A stretch of 64,000 nucleotides of DNA from positions 37,981,354 through 38,045,353 of the forward strand of contig OZ020267.1 of the NCBI GenBank assembly GCA_963971225.1. The letters are read 5' to 3'. Positions 11,010 to 22,921 of this stretch are shown here, piece by piece. Position 1 is the stretch's first letter, and every line of letters begins with the position of its first letter. Source of the DNA: Melieria omissa (Eukaryota; Arthropoda; Insecta; Diptera; Ulidiidae). Made by a program: the position numbers and the translations under genes. The notes under the pieces are model-generated. The model saw nothing but the letters and a program-made list of their open reading frames with translations. It ran no database searches and was not told where the DNA came from.

Positions 11010-11146
11010 CAAAGTGTGAAAGAATATTTTAATTTTTTATATTGTTTAGCTTAGAAATATAGTAAAAGTCATTGAAGAATTTTAGGCGTCAAATATGGTT
11101 TCAAATGGTATCAACGTAGTAATATGAAATCCTGCACGCGTCACTG
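11010..11146. mobile_element. hAT-like MITE copy in inverse orientation
   Basis: Read on the minus strand it starts CAGTGACGCGTGCAGG (11,146 downward) and contains ccatttgaaaccatattt, shared with the 781, 6,448 and 32,193 copies. The distal end near 11,010 is uncertain. Confidence 0.4.
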
Positions 11147-11970
11147 ACCATAAACTGAATATGGCACCAAAGAGAACCTCCTCGAAAAATCCCTTTTTCA
11201 ATTTCCTACTCTAGTTCTTGTTTTTTCAAATAAGCAAATTAGTACACCACCACCACTTCAACTGCTTCAAGGTCAAGTTTTAGTTTTGGCGCCTCAACAC
11301 CAATTAAATGATTAAATATTCAATTCATCAACACTTCAAACGTCTAAATTGCTGCCAAATTTACATATCTCGTTTTTAGCATAGTTTTCAATCAAGTTTC
11401 GTGCAATTCTTTTCACTTGCTTTCCAAATCAAATGAAAAACTCGCAACTTTTACTTTATGGTTAAAAAAAATGTTCGGCGTCCAAGTTGGCTTCGGCGTA
11501 TGACGTGCGCAATTTTGTTATTGTTGCGTGCGAGGCTCAGCATGAACGTGAACGCTGGTGACCAGTGCTCTCCACACAACTCCTCGTCTACTCTGTGTGG
11601 ATGGTGTGAGGTACTTTACTTTTTTCTGGTGGGTTATTAGTAATTTTTCACTTTGTTTTTGTATTTCTTCTCACTCTCTGCATTTTTGCATTTAATATCT
11701 TAAATCAAGCACTCAGGTTTTGATATCGTGGATCGTTAAAAAAAATTATGAGCACATTGCATGACCACAAGTTTTCATTGAGTACATAATATGCGTCATA
11801 TGGCCAACAAATATGTACACATACACATACATTGTATTGCAAGTTTATGTGCGTGTTTTAAAGCTTGAAAAAGGAATTGGAAATAATTTTGTAAAAACTA
11901 ATATAATCATTAATTCAAAGTAAGCAAAGAAAGTTTGTTAGTTGAATGCTCAAATAAATTTAGTCAGGAA
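11147..11970. other. Mostly AT-rich sequence, no gene identified
   Basis: A short GC-richer block lies around 11,465-11,610. No motif-bearing open frame is seen. Confidence 0.4.
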
Positions 11971-12228
11971 ATATATCTGTGGCCGTAAGGAATAACAGCC
12001 AAAGTCGAGTTAGGACAAAATTGAGTTATTACCACCATTGCATTCGTCGTATTCAAATGTACTACTACACAAAATTCCATGGCTTTTGCTCATAAAATGA
12101 ATGTTTTTCGCCCAAAAATCTAAAATGTATCTAGTTGAATCTAAAGCTAAATTCAGAAATTAAAAGTGCTCTCCTGAAAACTTCATAAAATCGACTTTGG
12201 CTGTTATTCCTTGCGGCCACAGATATAT
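11971..12228. mobile_element. 258-bp MITE with 38-bp terminal inverted repeats
   Basis: 11,971-12,008 and 12,191-12,228 are inverse copies, starting ATATATCTGTGGCCG with one mismatch in about 36 bases. The interior is AT-rich and non-coding. TA dinucleotides at both edges would fit a TA-targeting (Tc1/mariner-like) origin, but the superfamily is not certain. Confidence 0.75.
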
Positions 12229-12803
12229 TAGATGTCAAGCATTCTGATATATTAAAGTTTTGAGTAGTTGTGTTTTAAAATCAAAGTTAGTACGAAATAG
12301 TCTCGAAGAATAGTTCTGGAATAGTTCCTCAGTAACAGGAGCTATTAATGCTTCTATTGGATTCTGGCACATGTACGAATACGGAAGGATGAACAAAAGT
12401 TCGGTTAGTTGGAAACGTAAAGTATATACTTGGAAAATCGAAAATTTGCCAGCCGATTTGATATCGTACTACAATATTTCTTTTGAAGTTTCACAGTCAA
12501 AAACAGTAAAATTGGAACAAGAAAACCCAAACTTTATAATAAAGAATCGGTGCAAATTGCACTGCCATATCAGTAAAAGACTGAGTTTGCCATTCCTTAA
12601 AGATTTCGGCGTAAGTATTAGCCTGTGCAGATACTTAATGAATGCCAAATAGCATTTGGAGACCATTTGCACCATTCCTTGTGATAGACTCGAAGTAGTT
12701 TCAGAGATTTCAGATTGGAGATTTTTATGGTTAGAACGAATTTTGCGATGGTCATCCAAAATCTTTGATAGAACATTTAAGCGTCGTAGGGATAAAGTTA
12801 AAA
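12229..12803. other. AT-rich sequence, no gene identified
   Basis: Overlapping frames of 93 and 96 codons on opposite strands (12,371-12,652 and 12,469-12,759) have no recognisable domain. A decayed transposon is possible. Confidence 0.35.
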
Positions 12804-12837
12804 ATTTACGATATAGCTACGGCGTTCAAGCCCAGTT
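12804..12837. repeat. Left inverted repeat bounding the 93-bp minisatellite
   Basis: ATTTACGATATAGC (12,804-12,817) and GCCCAGTT (12,830-12,837) recur in inverse order at 14,084-14,097 and 14,070-14,077, with a slightly different spacer. Confidence 0.7.
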
Positions 12838-12854
12838 CCTCAAAAATCATTCCC

Positions 12855-14069
12855 TGAATCAATCTTGAATCTCTTAAGATCTTTCAAGATCCAAGATTGA
12901 TCCTAGAAATGCTTTGTCCAAGAAATTATTGCTAAAAGGAAAGGCAATGATTCTCTAGATCAATCTTGAATCTTCAAAGATGTTCCAAGGTTGATCCAGG
13001 AAGTGATTCCTCCAGGATTAGATTGCTGAAAGGAAAGGAAATGATTATATGAATCTACGTTGGATCTTCCAAGATCCTTCAAGATTAATCCTGGAAATGA
13101 TTCTTCCAGGAAATGATTGCTGAACGGAAAGAAGATTATTTTCTGAATTAATCTTGAACCTTCCAAGATTTTCCAAAACCCAAGATTGATTCTTTAAATG
13201 ACTCATTCAGAAAACGATTACTGAAAGGAAAAGAAATAATTTCCTGAATTAATCTTGGATCTTCGAAGATCTTCCAAGATAATTCCTGGAAATAATTTCT
13301 CCAGAAAATGATTGCTGAAAAAAGGAAACTATTTCCTGAATCAATCTTGGATTTTCTAAGATCTTCCAAGAGTGATCCTGGAAATGATTTCTCTAGAAAA
13401 TGATTGTTCAAAAAAAGGGAATTATTTCCTTAATCAATCTTGGATCTTCCAAGATCCTTCAAGATTAATCCTGAAAATAGTTCCTTTAGGAAATGATTGC
13501 TAAAAGGAAAGGAAATTATTTCCTGAATCAATCTTGGATCTTTGAAGATCTTCCAAGATTGATGCTGGAAATGATTTTTCCAGAAAATGATTGCTGAAAG
13601 GAAAAAAATGATATCCTGAATCAATTTTGCATCTTCTAAGATCCTTTAATATTGATCCAGGAAATGATTACTAAAAGGAAAGGAAATGATTTCTATGATC
13701 TTCCAAGATTAATTCTGAAAATGATTTCACCAGAAAATGATTGCTGAAATAAGGAAACGATTTCCTGAATCAATTTTGGATTTTCCAAAATCTTCCAAGA
13801 TTAATCCTGGAAATGATTCATCCAGGAAATGATTGCTGAAAAAAAATAAATGATTTCCTTGATCAATCTTGATTCTTCTTCTCCAGGAAATGATTACTGA
13901 AAGGAAAGAAGATGATTTCATGAATCAATCTTGGATCTTCCAAGGTCTTCCAGGAAATTATTTCTTCAGGAAACGATTGCTGAAGGGAAAGGAAATGATT
14001 TTCGGAATCAATCTTGGATCTCCAAAGATTGATCCAGGGAATGATTCCTCCAGAAAATGATTCCTAATA
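12855..14069. repeat. Minisatellite, about 13 units of about 93 bp
   Basis: A unit can be anchored on AATCTTGGATCTTCC-like text. Anchors fall at 12,861, 12,962, 13,052, 13,150, 13,251, 13,343, 13,436, 13,530, 13,623, 13,772, 13,865, 13,927 and 14,010. Each unit has a GATCTTCCAAGATC-type palindrome, then GATCCTGGAAATGATT, then CCAGGAAATGATTGCTGAAAGGAAA. Units differ by substitutions and small indels. The period is often 92-94, so minus-strand open frames of up to 87 codons pass through units. Irregular unit lengths break the frame, so I treat it as non-coding. The array lies between inverted repeats. Confidence 0.9.
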
Positions 14070-14097
14070 AACTGGGCTAGAATGCTATATCGTAAAT
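14070..14097. repeat. Right inverted repeat bounding the 93-bp minisatellite
   Basis: AACTGGGC (14,070-14,077) and GCTATATCGTAAAT (14,084-14,097) are the inverse of the left-hand blocks at 12,804-12,837. Confidence 0.7.
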
Positions 14098-14888
14098 GTT
14101 AAGCAATCATATTGATACACAAAACTATTAGCACGATGGATTCTTTAAGAAGAAGATAGTTAGAACTAAGCAGTAAAGAAATGATCCAGCTTCTTCAATA
14201 AAAATTTAACATTTGTAGCAGCAATAGTCGATGGTCCCCTTATTCAACAGCATATTATTTTTTAGAATAATTGTTATATTTTGAAATGAAAACATTGTCC
14301 TGAATTAAGAAATTTCCATAAATGTTGCTTTATAATTATCCCTAATAATACATTTTTTACGAAACCGGTTTTTGTTTTATTTTCAGCAACAATGGCTCCT
14401 TTTATTCAAATTTCTGTGCATTTGACAATTATAAATTTTACAAATAACAATCGTAGATGAGATTTTCATTTATTTGGAATTTAATTTAAATCAAACGTTA
14501 GGTCGACTTCATAAGAAAACAAATTATTTCTATGTTCCTTTATTATTAAATTAGTTTTTGTGATTTGAACCTCTAACCTTTGAACTTGAAACTCGCCTAC
14601 ACTACTCTCGAGCCACGTGCCAGCTTCGTATGTTGGGAAGTAATTAAAAATTTATTCATATTTAAAATGCAGTAAGGCAATGTAAAAACTTTGTTTTCTC
14701 TGATAAAAGTTTTGATGCAACGTAACAAAAATTTTATTGAAAAGGTGAAGGTGAAACAAGCTAACAAATATTCGATTTGTAATTTATGAAGCAACCTAAA
14801 ACAACCTAAAAACTTTTACATAATAATAATAAAATAAAATTTAAATAAAATTGTTAAATAATAATTATAATTAATAAAAATTATTATA
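14098..14888. other. AT-rich sequence, no gene identified
   Basis: No repeat or coding signal noticed. It ends in an A/T-only stretch directly before the mariner element. Confidence 0.4.
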
Positions 14889-15628
14889 TCAGGTGCACAA
14901 CTTTGCTTCCGCCGTTTTTTCCAAAATTAAAAGCTTTATTGCGAAAAAGTGCTTACAGATGTATTATTCAAAGTATTGTCCGTCGCTAGCGACAACTTTC
15001 TCCCATCTTTCCGGCAATTTTCGGATCCCGGCTCGAAAAAAGGAGTCCTCTTTTGACGCTATCCATGAAGCAATCCATTTTTCCAATTCTTCGAAGGATT
15101 GAAAATGTTGATCTGCCAGGCCGTGTGCCATCGAACGGAATAGGTGGAAGTCAGAAGGGGCGACATCTGGGGAATACGGCGGGTGGGGCAAGACTTCCCA
15201 TTTCAGCGTTTCCAGGTACTTTTTGACCACTTTTGCGACGTGAGGCCGAGCACTGTCGTGTTGGAGGATGACTTTGTCATGTCGCTCTTCCATTTTTAAA
15301 ACGTTGAAACCACTCACGACACGTTCTTTCACTCAGAGCAGCATCACCGTAAGTTTCTGAGAGCATTCGATGCGCTTCAGCTGCATTTTTTTTCGAATTG
15401 TAACAGAAAAGTAAAACTTCCCGCAAATGGCGAGAATTGGGCACATAAACGGACATTTTCGAGCGTGAATAATACGAAAACAAGAACAACTGTCACTGAA
15501 ACGGCGATGACAATTCGTTAGGCACTGTCCACACTCACTTTAAAGGCATTACCATCTATGTATTTCAACCAGCCTCAGCCGGTACAGCCACCTATCGGAA
15601 AACGGCGGAAGCAAAGTTGTACACCTGA
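14889..15628 (-). mobile_element. Internally deleted mariner element (740 bp) with TA target duplication
   Basis: TA at 14,887-14,888 and 15,629-15,630 flank terminal inverted repeats of about 28 bp that start TCAGGTG(c/t)ACAACTTTGC and differ at one position. On the minus strand, 15,489-15,277 encodes the transposase N-terminus, including a helix-turn-helix-like block (NAAEAHRMLSETYGDAALSE, then TCREWFQRFKNG). 15,332-14,964 encodes the C-terminal third: ILQHDSARPHVA, LAPSDF-type text VAPSDFHLFRSM, and WEKVVASDGQYFE at the end. The two frames overlap by about 55 bases at a deletion junction that removed the first part of the catalytic domain. Non-autonomous, but both ends are intact. Confidence 0.88.
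14964..15489 (-). pseudogene. Mariner transposase pseudogene with internal deletion
   Basis: Coding remains of the element at 14,889-15,628. The N-terminal DNA-binding part and C-terminal part are retained in different frames. The segment carrying the first catalytic aspartate is absent. In the second catalytic motif the text is HDSARPH, where mariners normally show HDNARPH. The protein cannot catalyse transposition. Confidence 0.8.
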
Positions 15629-15630
15629 TA

Positions 15631-17129
15631 CAATAAAATTGACATTGTATTTTAATTATTACATTGCAATTATTTTCTTAAGGAACTTGCAATAGTTAAG
15701 TCCCTGTCCAGAAGTTGTATCCATCATTCAGCTGATGGCATCCTCATACTTTGTGACATATAGCCAGAACTCATTCAGATGCCATTATTCTCACAGACTA
15801 ACGACTAGAGCGTCAATTTCAGGATCAGCTAAAACTATTTTGAAGGAAAAAAGCTACTGGAAGGCCACTACAACTTAAGACTAACTTGAAAGCAACAATC
15901 ATACAATTTGCTAAAACTATTTCGAAAGATTTTAATCAGCTTTTCATAAACAATTATTTCAGTCTCGCAAGTCTGGTGAGAGTGGCAGCCGCTGCAAAAA
16001 CGGTTGATTGTATTTACAACGAAAATGTCAACAAAACATAGAAGAAAAGTCACTGCGGCCTGAGAAAGTCAACGCTCAGACGAGACGCTGAACTTTGTGA
16101 CCGAATGCAGACACGAAAACTCATTACTCATAGTTTAATGTTTTTGTTGCTTCGCAAAGTTGTACAGTGTACATTTAGGCCATGGTTATGGGCCATATGC
16201 AGCATTTGTTGTTGTTATTTCCATATGTAAAGTTGTGTGCGCGCGTTGCAATGAAAACAGGAAACAATTTACAATGCTTTTAGTGAAACTTGAATGTATG
16301 AAAATTTCAAATCGCAACGATGTGCAGTTGTATAGAAAACAGTTGAATGAAAAGTTTTATAGCACTTAAAACAAATCTCCTAAACTAAGAGACACAAAAC
16401 CCCTACGTTCCCTTTAAGTGAGGACAGCAAAGCAACAAAACCACCAAAAATTTCCTTCAGCTTCAGTTCACTCGATTTTCTGCTGATTTTCTTTCACCCT
16501 CAAAGCGCTTTGACGCCTTCGGTGTTCTTAATTTCGAAATTTCGCAGCGCATCTTTCACGCGTCTAAATTACCCTAATGAACCCCTTTAATAGCGCCACA
16601 TCCCGCTGCCTTTCTGCCGCCTTTCACCACTTCTGTTGGCTGCGTCTAAGTGTGAGACTGTACACATTAAAATTTGAAGGCTGCAGCGCAAATATTTAAG
16701 TTGGCGTCGTTGTTGCCGCCAAAAATCATCCGCAGCCAGCCACTTCGCATCGACGGGCACGCCTCATCGGGGTTATTAAACGGCATTTAATGTTTAACGG
16801 TGGCAAAATTGCAGATTGCCAGATAAATTCGTTCAAGTTACTTGCGAGCTCGGGGAGAAATTAGTTTTTGTCTCAAGTGTCTGTGTTAAGCGCTTTTATG
16901 GCTGCGACGGGCAAGCGACAGCTTATTAAATGCGTGAGAGGGTTTTTTTAGTTATTGGACAAAAGTTGCAATGTCCTGAAAGGATTATAAAAGTAATATA
17001 AAAAGGTGCCAAGGTAATTGTGAGAAATTAAACACTCATCAAATAATTTATCAATGATCAACTACAGTAACCAAACAGATATATTAGACTAGATCAAGTG
17101 TTGTATGAAGATTCTTAATAATTTGTTTT
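15631..17129. other. Transposon-poor island, no gene identified
   Basis: Includes a GC-richer section 16,480-16,930 without CA tracts of note. Open frames are 60-70 codons and unremarkable. Non-coding, possibly regulatory. Confidence 0.4.
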
Positions 17130-17700
17130 TGATGCTGTTTTTTTGCTGTTTGCACCACAGCTGCTCACAAGTTGCTCTTAGAGGGTTAAAACCTATGACT
17201 GACCCCTTTAGTTTTCCCTACTGAACATTTCTTTCAAACATATATATACCCTATTTTCAACTCTTAATGCTGCTCCCATACATAACGAGCGTTTTTATAA
17301 AATAGGCTCCAACTGCTCCCAGGTTACCCCCAGATGTGTCATGTGTAAGACAGACACCCATTTAATTTTTCTTCTAAATATTATTTCCATACAAACCTAA
17401 TCGTTATCTCCAAGTCTTAAGGGGGCTGCCATACAAAATTGGCCATTTTCTATGGAATTGGTTCCCACTTGTAAATGTAGTAGTTGACCTAGAAAACATC
17501 TTATCTCGGAAACCACTACACCGATTTGAATGATTTATTCAGCAATCGCCAAAATTCTTAAGTACAAAAAATACAAAATTAATTAAGGTTCAGAAATTCA
17601 CCACCAGAGGGCGTCTCCCATACGATTGGAGCTGTGAGGTTGTCAACTTTTGGATTTCTACGAAGTCAAAAATCAAATTGAAATCAAATTGTATTGTCGA
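17130..17700 (+). repeat. Dispersed repeat B, copy 1
   Basis: Matches 54,940-55,500 in inverse orientation over most of its length. Shared phrases include tctcggaaaccactacaccgattt / aaatccgttt...cccagata, aattcaccaccagag, ctcccaggtt and ctcttagagggtt. The class is unknown; no coding capacity seen. The full LINE lies just downstream. Confidence 0.65.
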
Positions 17701-17762
17701 AACCCAGTCAACCCGTCATCAGAGTCAAATAGTTTGCTTCCGCTAGAAAATTGTGTTAAACA

Positions 17763-17775
17763 AACAATCCAACAC
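17763..17775. repeat. 13-bp target-site duplication, left copy (full-length LINE)
   Basis: AACAATCCAACAC is repeated exactly at 22,966-22,978. Confidence 0.92.
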
Positions 17776-17838
17776 GGCAGAAAGGCGGAAAGGCATAAAA
17801 CGCTAGGGGTTGGAGATCCCCGATAAAAAAGACTTGCA

Positions 17839-19302
17839 ATGGAGGTCGTAAAAGGAAGCGATCGGGCTGGGACTTCAGCCCAAACGTCGGTGGGAGCGGT
17901 GACTGCTACCACCGGCGGGCACGGTGATACCATAAGCCGTGTCGCCAGCGGTCACACCTCTGCAGGGACTGGAGCAGGTCCTAGCAGTTGTAATACTACT
18001 GCCACAACCTCTGGATTGGGAGCAGGTTTCAGGAGTTGCACTGCTACTGCCAAAATGAACGCTCCAACGAGCAAAAGGATACAAAGCACGGGTGCCGTAG
18101 TCCAAGGAGACTCGGACTTAGAAAGCGCAGGTAGCATTAGCGTTGCTGAGGAGGAGGCTCTTCTGCTCTCTCCAGGCTGTTCCGCAGGTGCCACTTCCGG
18201 CAACAGGAAGGGGCCTCGGGGCAAGCCTAGCAAGGAGGGACTGAAAGCTAAGTCCCAATATAAGGCTGCGGTCAAGATCTGCAGTCATCTGGAGGGCAGG
18301 CTAGACCTCTCAAAGGTGGAGAAGGAAAGGCTAGCTTGGGCGAAGGACACTGTGGAGAAAGGCCGGGCCCACTACGCTGCTAAAGCATGGTGTGCTTCTT
18401 CTGACCCGAAGTTTGCTAACCGAGTCGAAGAGCAACTCGCAGCCAAACGGCAACGTTCCTCGGACTGCGAAGGCCCGTCTGGCAAGCGGCCAAAGCGAAA
18501 GGAGGAGTTTGCAAAGCCAGAGCGTCCCAGCACGTTGAGAGCAGCGGTTGCTGCGAGTGAAGTGTCCAAACGACATTTGATCGTGGCACTCATAGACCGC
18601 AGTGACCCTCTGGGACGCATCTCTCAAGAACGATGGCTGCAGGTAGAAATGAAGCTACTTGAGACTTTAATCGCTAGGACTAAGGCCGAACCAAACGTAC
18701 CGACGCCATCTTTTGATGGGGCCGGGTGGTTTAACGGCGTCAAAATCATCAAATGCAACGATGATCCGACCCTAAGATGGGTAAAGGGGGCTGTGGCAAC
18801 GCTCCAAGGCCTATGGGACGGTGCAGCGCTGGAAGTAGTGGATCGCGGCAGTATTCCGTCTTTGCCCAAAGCGAAGGTATTTATACCTCGAGTGGTTAAG
18901 CCGGAGGATGCCCTTCTGCTACTTCAGCGCCAAAATCCTGATGTGCCAACCGGTGACTGGAAGGTGCTGCACGTAGCAAACCCAGCAGGTCCAAATGCTG
19001 GACAGAACTACGTCCTGCAGATCAACAAGGTGGCCGAGGATATCTTATACGCACGGTTTGGGAAGATGGCGTGGGGCGTGGGCAGTGTGTTCCTGCGCCT
19101 CAAAAAGCGTCACCCCAAGGACGACAACCAAAACACACTCGACACGGGCGAATTAGAAGCGGATCTCGGGATCGAAGACATCCTGGAGACGTCCCTGTCG
19201 CTAAGGGATGGAGAAGTGACAGGTGTGTTGGCGAGCGCATCCAACCCCTTGAAGGCACCAGAAGTGAACGCTGAATGTCCTTCAAGTCAACCTCCATCGT
19301 AG
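17839..19302 (+). CDS. LINE ORF1 (gag-like) protein, 487 aa, open
   Basis: The nucleic-acid-binding protein of the element, presumed to coat the element RNA. The N-terminal 95 residues are rich in Ser, Thr, Gly and Ala. An acidic patch (AEEEALLL) follows at about 102. The middle is lysine/arginine-rich, with a KRQRSSDCEGPSGKRPKRKEE-type nuclear-localisation-like stretch around 202-222. The C-terminal module (about 285-430) starts PNVPTPSFDGAGWFNGVKI and includes WVKGAVATLQGLWDGAALE and VLHVANPAGPNAGQNYVLQIN. I associate this module with DUF4780-like LINE ORF1 proteins, unverified. No CCHC zinc knuckle is visible, unlike many related elements. The ATG at 17,839 is the first in frame after the short leader. 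The end overlaps the ORF2 frame by about 35 bases. Confidence 0.85.
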   Translation: MEVVKGSDRAGTSAQTSVGAVTATTGGHGDTISRVASGHTSAGTGAGPSSCNTTATTSGLGAGFRSCTATAKMNAPTSKRIQSTGAVVQGDSDLESAGSISVAEEEALLLSPGCSAGATSGNRKGPRGKPSKEGLKAKSQYKAAVKICSHLEGRLDLSKVEKERLAWAKDTVEKGRAHYAAKAWCASSDPKFANRVEEQLAAKRQRSSDCEGPSGKRPKRKEEFAKPERPSTLRAAVAASEVSKRHLIVALIDRSDPLGRISQERWLQVEMKLLETLIARTKAEPNVPTPSFDGAGWFNGVKIIKCNDDPTLRWVKGAVATLQGLWDGAALEVVDRGSIPSLPKAKVFIPRVVKPEDALLLLQRQNPDVPTGDWKVLHVANPAGPNAGQNYVLQINKVAEDILYARFGKMAWGVGSVFLRLKKRHPKDDNQNTLDTGELEADLGIEDILETSLSLRDGEVTGVLASASNPLKAPEVNAECPSSQPPS

Positions 19303-22300
19303 CAAGATTGCCTCAGCTGAGCTCCTCCTCAACCTAGAGGGGGGCTGCTACGACGCGGCTTTAGTCCAGGAACCTTGGATTGCGTCGGGCAACGTGGTTT
19401 CTGGACTAAAGTCGCGACTCTTCAACACTTATATACCAAGCGTCACAAACAAGGTAAGAACCGCCGTTTTAGTTAGGAAAAATATCTATTCGTACATCTT
19501 ACCTAATCACTCTACAGACGACCTGACTGTTGTGGCGATAGAAGGCAGTGGGGATGTGACTGTACTCCTTGCGTCCTGTTACATGCCGCACGACACAGAC
19601 GCACCACCGATCGAACTCCATAGGCTGGAGCGTGATACCAGCAAAAGGAGACAGGCCCTAGTTGTTGGAGCCGATGCCAATGCTCACCACTCATCGTGGG
19701 GCAGTAGCGACGTCAACAGAAGGGGTGAGTCGTTATTTAACTTTATCATGCACAGTACTCTATACATTGCCAACCGTGGGGAGGAGCCAACGTTTGTTGG
19801 GCCTACCGCAAGCAATGTTCTAGACTTGACTCTCTTCACAGGAGCGAGTACTTCGGTCGTAGATTGGAGAGTTTTCGATATCCCTTCTTTCTCCGACCAT
19901 AAGTATTTAAGTTTTTCTGTTTCCTTCTTACCGAAAAGAACCAGTGTCACTGTAAGAAATCCCAGGAACACAAACTGGGATCTTTTAGACGTACACTTGG
20001 TAGAACTTTGGGGGCAAATAGGGGCGGAAACTCTTTGTTAACGATAGAGGAGAGGCTTGACCTCCTAACCACTTCTCTTATTAAGGCGTACCGTATCGCT
20101 TGCCCTCCCACGCGCACAGGGCGGAGAGCTAAGCCACTCTGGTGGAACAGGAAGCTTGGGGCTCAACGGCGATATGTTCGCGAAATGTTCAAGTTAGCGA
20201 AACTGGCTGACTGTGAAATCTGCTGGTCCGAATACAAGGACACTCTCAAACGATACAAGAAAGAAGTCCGCAAGGCTAAAAGAGAATCCTGGAAGGAATT
20301 CTGCGGTAACCTGGAGAGGACTACGGAAGTGGCGAGGCTAAGGAAGCTTCTGTCCAAGCAGCCGTCTATGCCAAGTCTCGTCCGAAAAGAGAATGGCGTC
20401 TGGACGAACAACTGCCAGGAATCGTTAGAGGCGCTTCTGCAGGCGCATATTCCTGGCTGCAAGGACCTCTCTGATTCAGTGCCCACGCGGTTCCTAACAG
20501 GCTCGTTGCCGCAGGAGGTGATCACGCGGGATAAACTGACTTGGGCTATCAACAACTTTGCTCCCTACAAATCGCCAGGACCCGATGGAATTTTTCCGGC
20601 CATGCTTCAGCAGGCCCTACATCTGGTCATGCCGCGGTTACTCAGAATCTATAAGGAATGTCTGCAACACAACTATGTGCCTGTTATCTGGAGGGAAGCG
20701 AGGGTTGTATTTATACCAAAAGGTGGTAAAAGCAGCCATCTCTATACCAACGACTTCAGGCCCATTAGTCTAACGTCATTTCTTCTCAAAACACTCGAAA
20801 AGCTCCTCGACCTGCACGCGCTCGAAGTTTTAGGTCTTACGGGTATAGCTGACGCGCAGCATGCATACACAAAAGGCAGGTCCACCGAGACCGCATTACA
20901 TTCACTAATCGCTCACGTGGAGAAGGCAATGGAATTCAAGGAATACGCCATGGGCGTATTTCTCGATATAGCTTGAGCCTTCAACAACGTAACGACAGAA
21001 GCCATGCTGGATGGGCTTAGTATATTGGGAATCGACAACGCTCCCTATCTGTGGATACAAAACCTGCTATGCTGCAGAACGTTAAGAGCGGAATGGAGTG
21101 GTGCCGAAGCACTTAAGGAGGTATCAAGAGGAACCCCGCAGGGGGGCGTCCTATCACCACTACTCTGGCTCTTAGTAGTCAACCAGATACTGAAGCACTT
21201 CGGGACAGGCACCCAAGCTAGTAGCGTATGCTGACGACATTGCCATTGTCATTACGGGGAAACGCCTCTCTACTCTCAGCAGCCTCATGACCGCCTGTCT
21301 GAGAACCATACATGACTGGGCGGCACTTGCTGGTCTGAGCATGAATGCTGAGAAAACGGACTTGTTACTTTTTACCAAGAAGTACAAGATCCCTCCGTGG
21401 CCAGCACCACGGCTCAACGGCGCGGCACTAGTACTCAAGCACCGCACCAAAGACCTAGGTGTTATAGTGGACAACAAACTTACGTGGAAACCCAATGTAG
21501 AGGAGAGGACGAAAAAAGGCTGTAATGCCATATACGCATGTAAAAAGATGCTAGGCGTTACGTGGGGCATGTCGCCCTCTCTTATGCACTGGTTCTACAC
21601 AGCTATAGTAAGGCCAATACTCCTCTATGGTGTTTTGGTGTGGTGGACGGCGGTTAAGAAAAAGACGTACTTAAAGCCTCTGGAGAAGGTTCAACGCCTC
21701 GCTGCGCTATGCATAACGGGGGCCCTTAGATCCACTCCAACTGCAGCACTCAACAGAATTCTAGGCCTGCCGCCCGTAGACCTATATGCGGAATGTCTGG
21801 CGACCAAGGCCGCTAGCAGGCTAAGGGCTAAGGGACAGTTCAAGGGCAATTCCTTCGGACACAGCTCAGTTTGTCAGGGTGCTGCAGTCAATACAGACTA
21901 CATGGCTCCCCTTCTGAGCTTTGGGAAAAGGATAAAGGCCAAAATCGAGGAGGAAGGGTGGCGCAAAGGCATGGTACCAAGACGGCACACCCTCAATGTA
22001 TTCACAGATGGCTCCAAGATGATGGAGGGAGTTGGGGCCGGAGTCTTCTGCCCAGAGTTAGGTATTGAACAGCCGTTCCGTCTACCTAATCACTGTAGCA
22101 TTTTTCAAGCCGAGGTGTTTGCTGCAAGAAAGGCTGCGGAGCTCATCTGCCTCGAAAGCACCAAAAACTATACCATTAACATTTACATTGACAGCCAGGC
22201 GGCTATCAAGGCGATAACCTCCAACTGCATCTCCTCAAAGAACGTCCAGAATGTCAGGTGGCAAAGGGAAGGTTAGCTGCACACCGCAAGCTGCATATCT

Positions 22301-22851
22301 ATTGGGTACCTGGTCATAAAGGCATCGAGGGGAATGAGGCAGCGGATGTGGTCGCCAAACGTGGAGTGCACCTACCAGATGAGCAGATCAGCAATGTAAT
22401 GATGCCTCTGCTAGCTCTCAATAGGGATCTCGATAGCGGCATGAAACATAAGGCGGAAGCGAGGTGGAACAACTTAGCTACCTGCGAAACGGCAAAAACC
22501 ATGCTGAAGCAATACGGTGATCGTGACGTAAGACTTGTGTTAGCGCTCCCACGGATGGACTGTAGAACCATAACAGGAGTGCTGACCGGACACTGTCTAA
22601 CAGCAGCTCATGCATTCAAGATGGGCTTTACTGACTGGGGCGGGTGCAGGAAATGTGAGGAGCCTGGTGTCATGGAAACCGTGGAGCACATTATGTGCCA
22701 CTGTCCTGCTATGGCTAGATCTCGGCTAGCTTATCTGGGAGCCCCGGATTTCCCTGGGCTGGGCGAGATCCAAAGCCTTGACTTAAAGACACTGTTGAGA
22801 TTCGCCAAGACCACAGGCATTCTAACCGACCACTATTTCACTAGCTCTTAA
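19268..22851 (+). pseudogene. LINE ORF2: endonuclease, reverse transcriptase, RNase H (three frameshifts, one stop)
   Basis: The frame opens at 19,268 after a TGA. The first in-frame ATG (19,394) lies inside the endonuclease, so translation probably relied on the ORF1 overlap. The endonuclease shows ALVQEPW, VVGADANAHHSSWG and SFSDHK. A frameshift at the G-run near 20,012 follows. The reverse transcriptase shows KSPGPDGIFPAML, DFRPISLTSF and HAYTKGRSTETALH. Next comes FLDIA-stop-AFNNV (TGA at 20,974-20,976, probably from GGA), then TPQGGVLSPLLW, a second frameshift near 21,210 and YADDIAIV. RNase H retains all four acidic positions (FTDGSK, FQAEVFA, IDSQAAIK, GNEAADVVAKRG), with a third frameshift near 22,255. 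The C-terminus has a CRKCEEPG...VEHIMCHCP cysteine/histidine block. Stop at 22,849-22,851. Confidence 0.9.
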
Positions 22852-22921
22852 CGCTTAAGGATCTCCATCTGGTACCGCTAGGGACCCAACAGGGTCTATG
22901 CGTGGTCTAATCGGCCAACCA

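Noticed and set aside
12960..13921. Minus-strand frames of 64-87 codons repeating SNHFLEESFPGLILKDLG-like text
   Set aside because: They follow the 93-bp minisatellite. Units of 90, 98 and 101 bp break the frame, so selection for a protein is unlikely.
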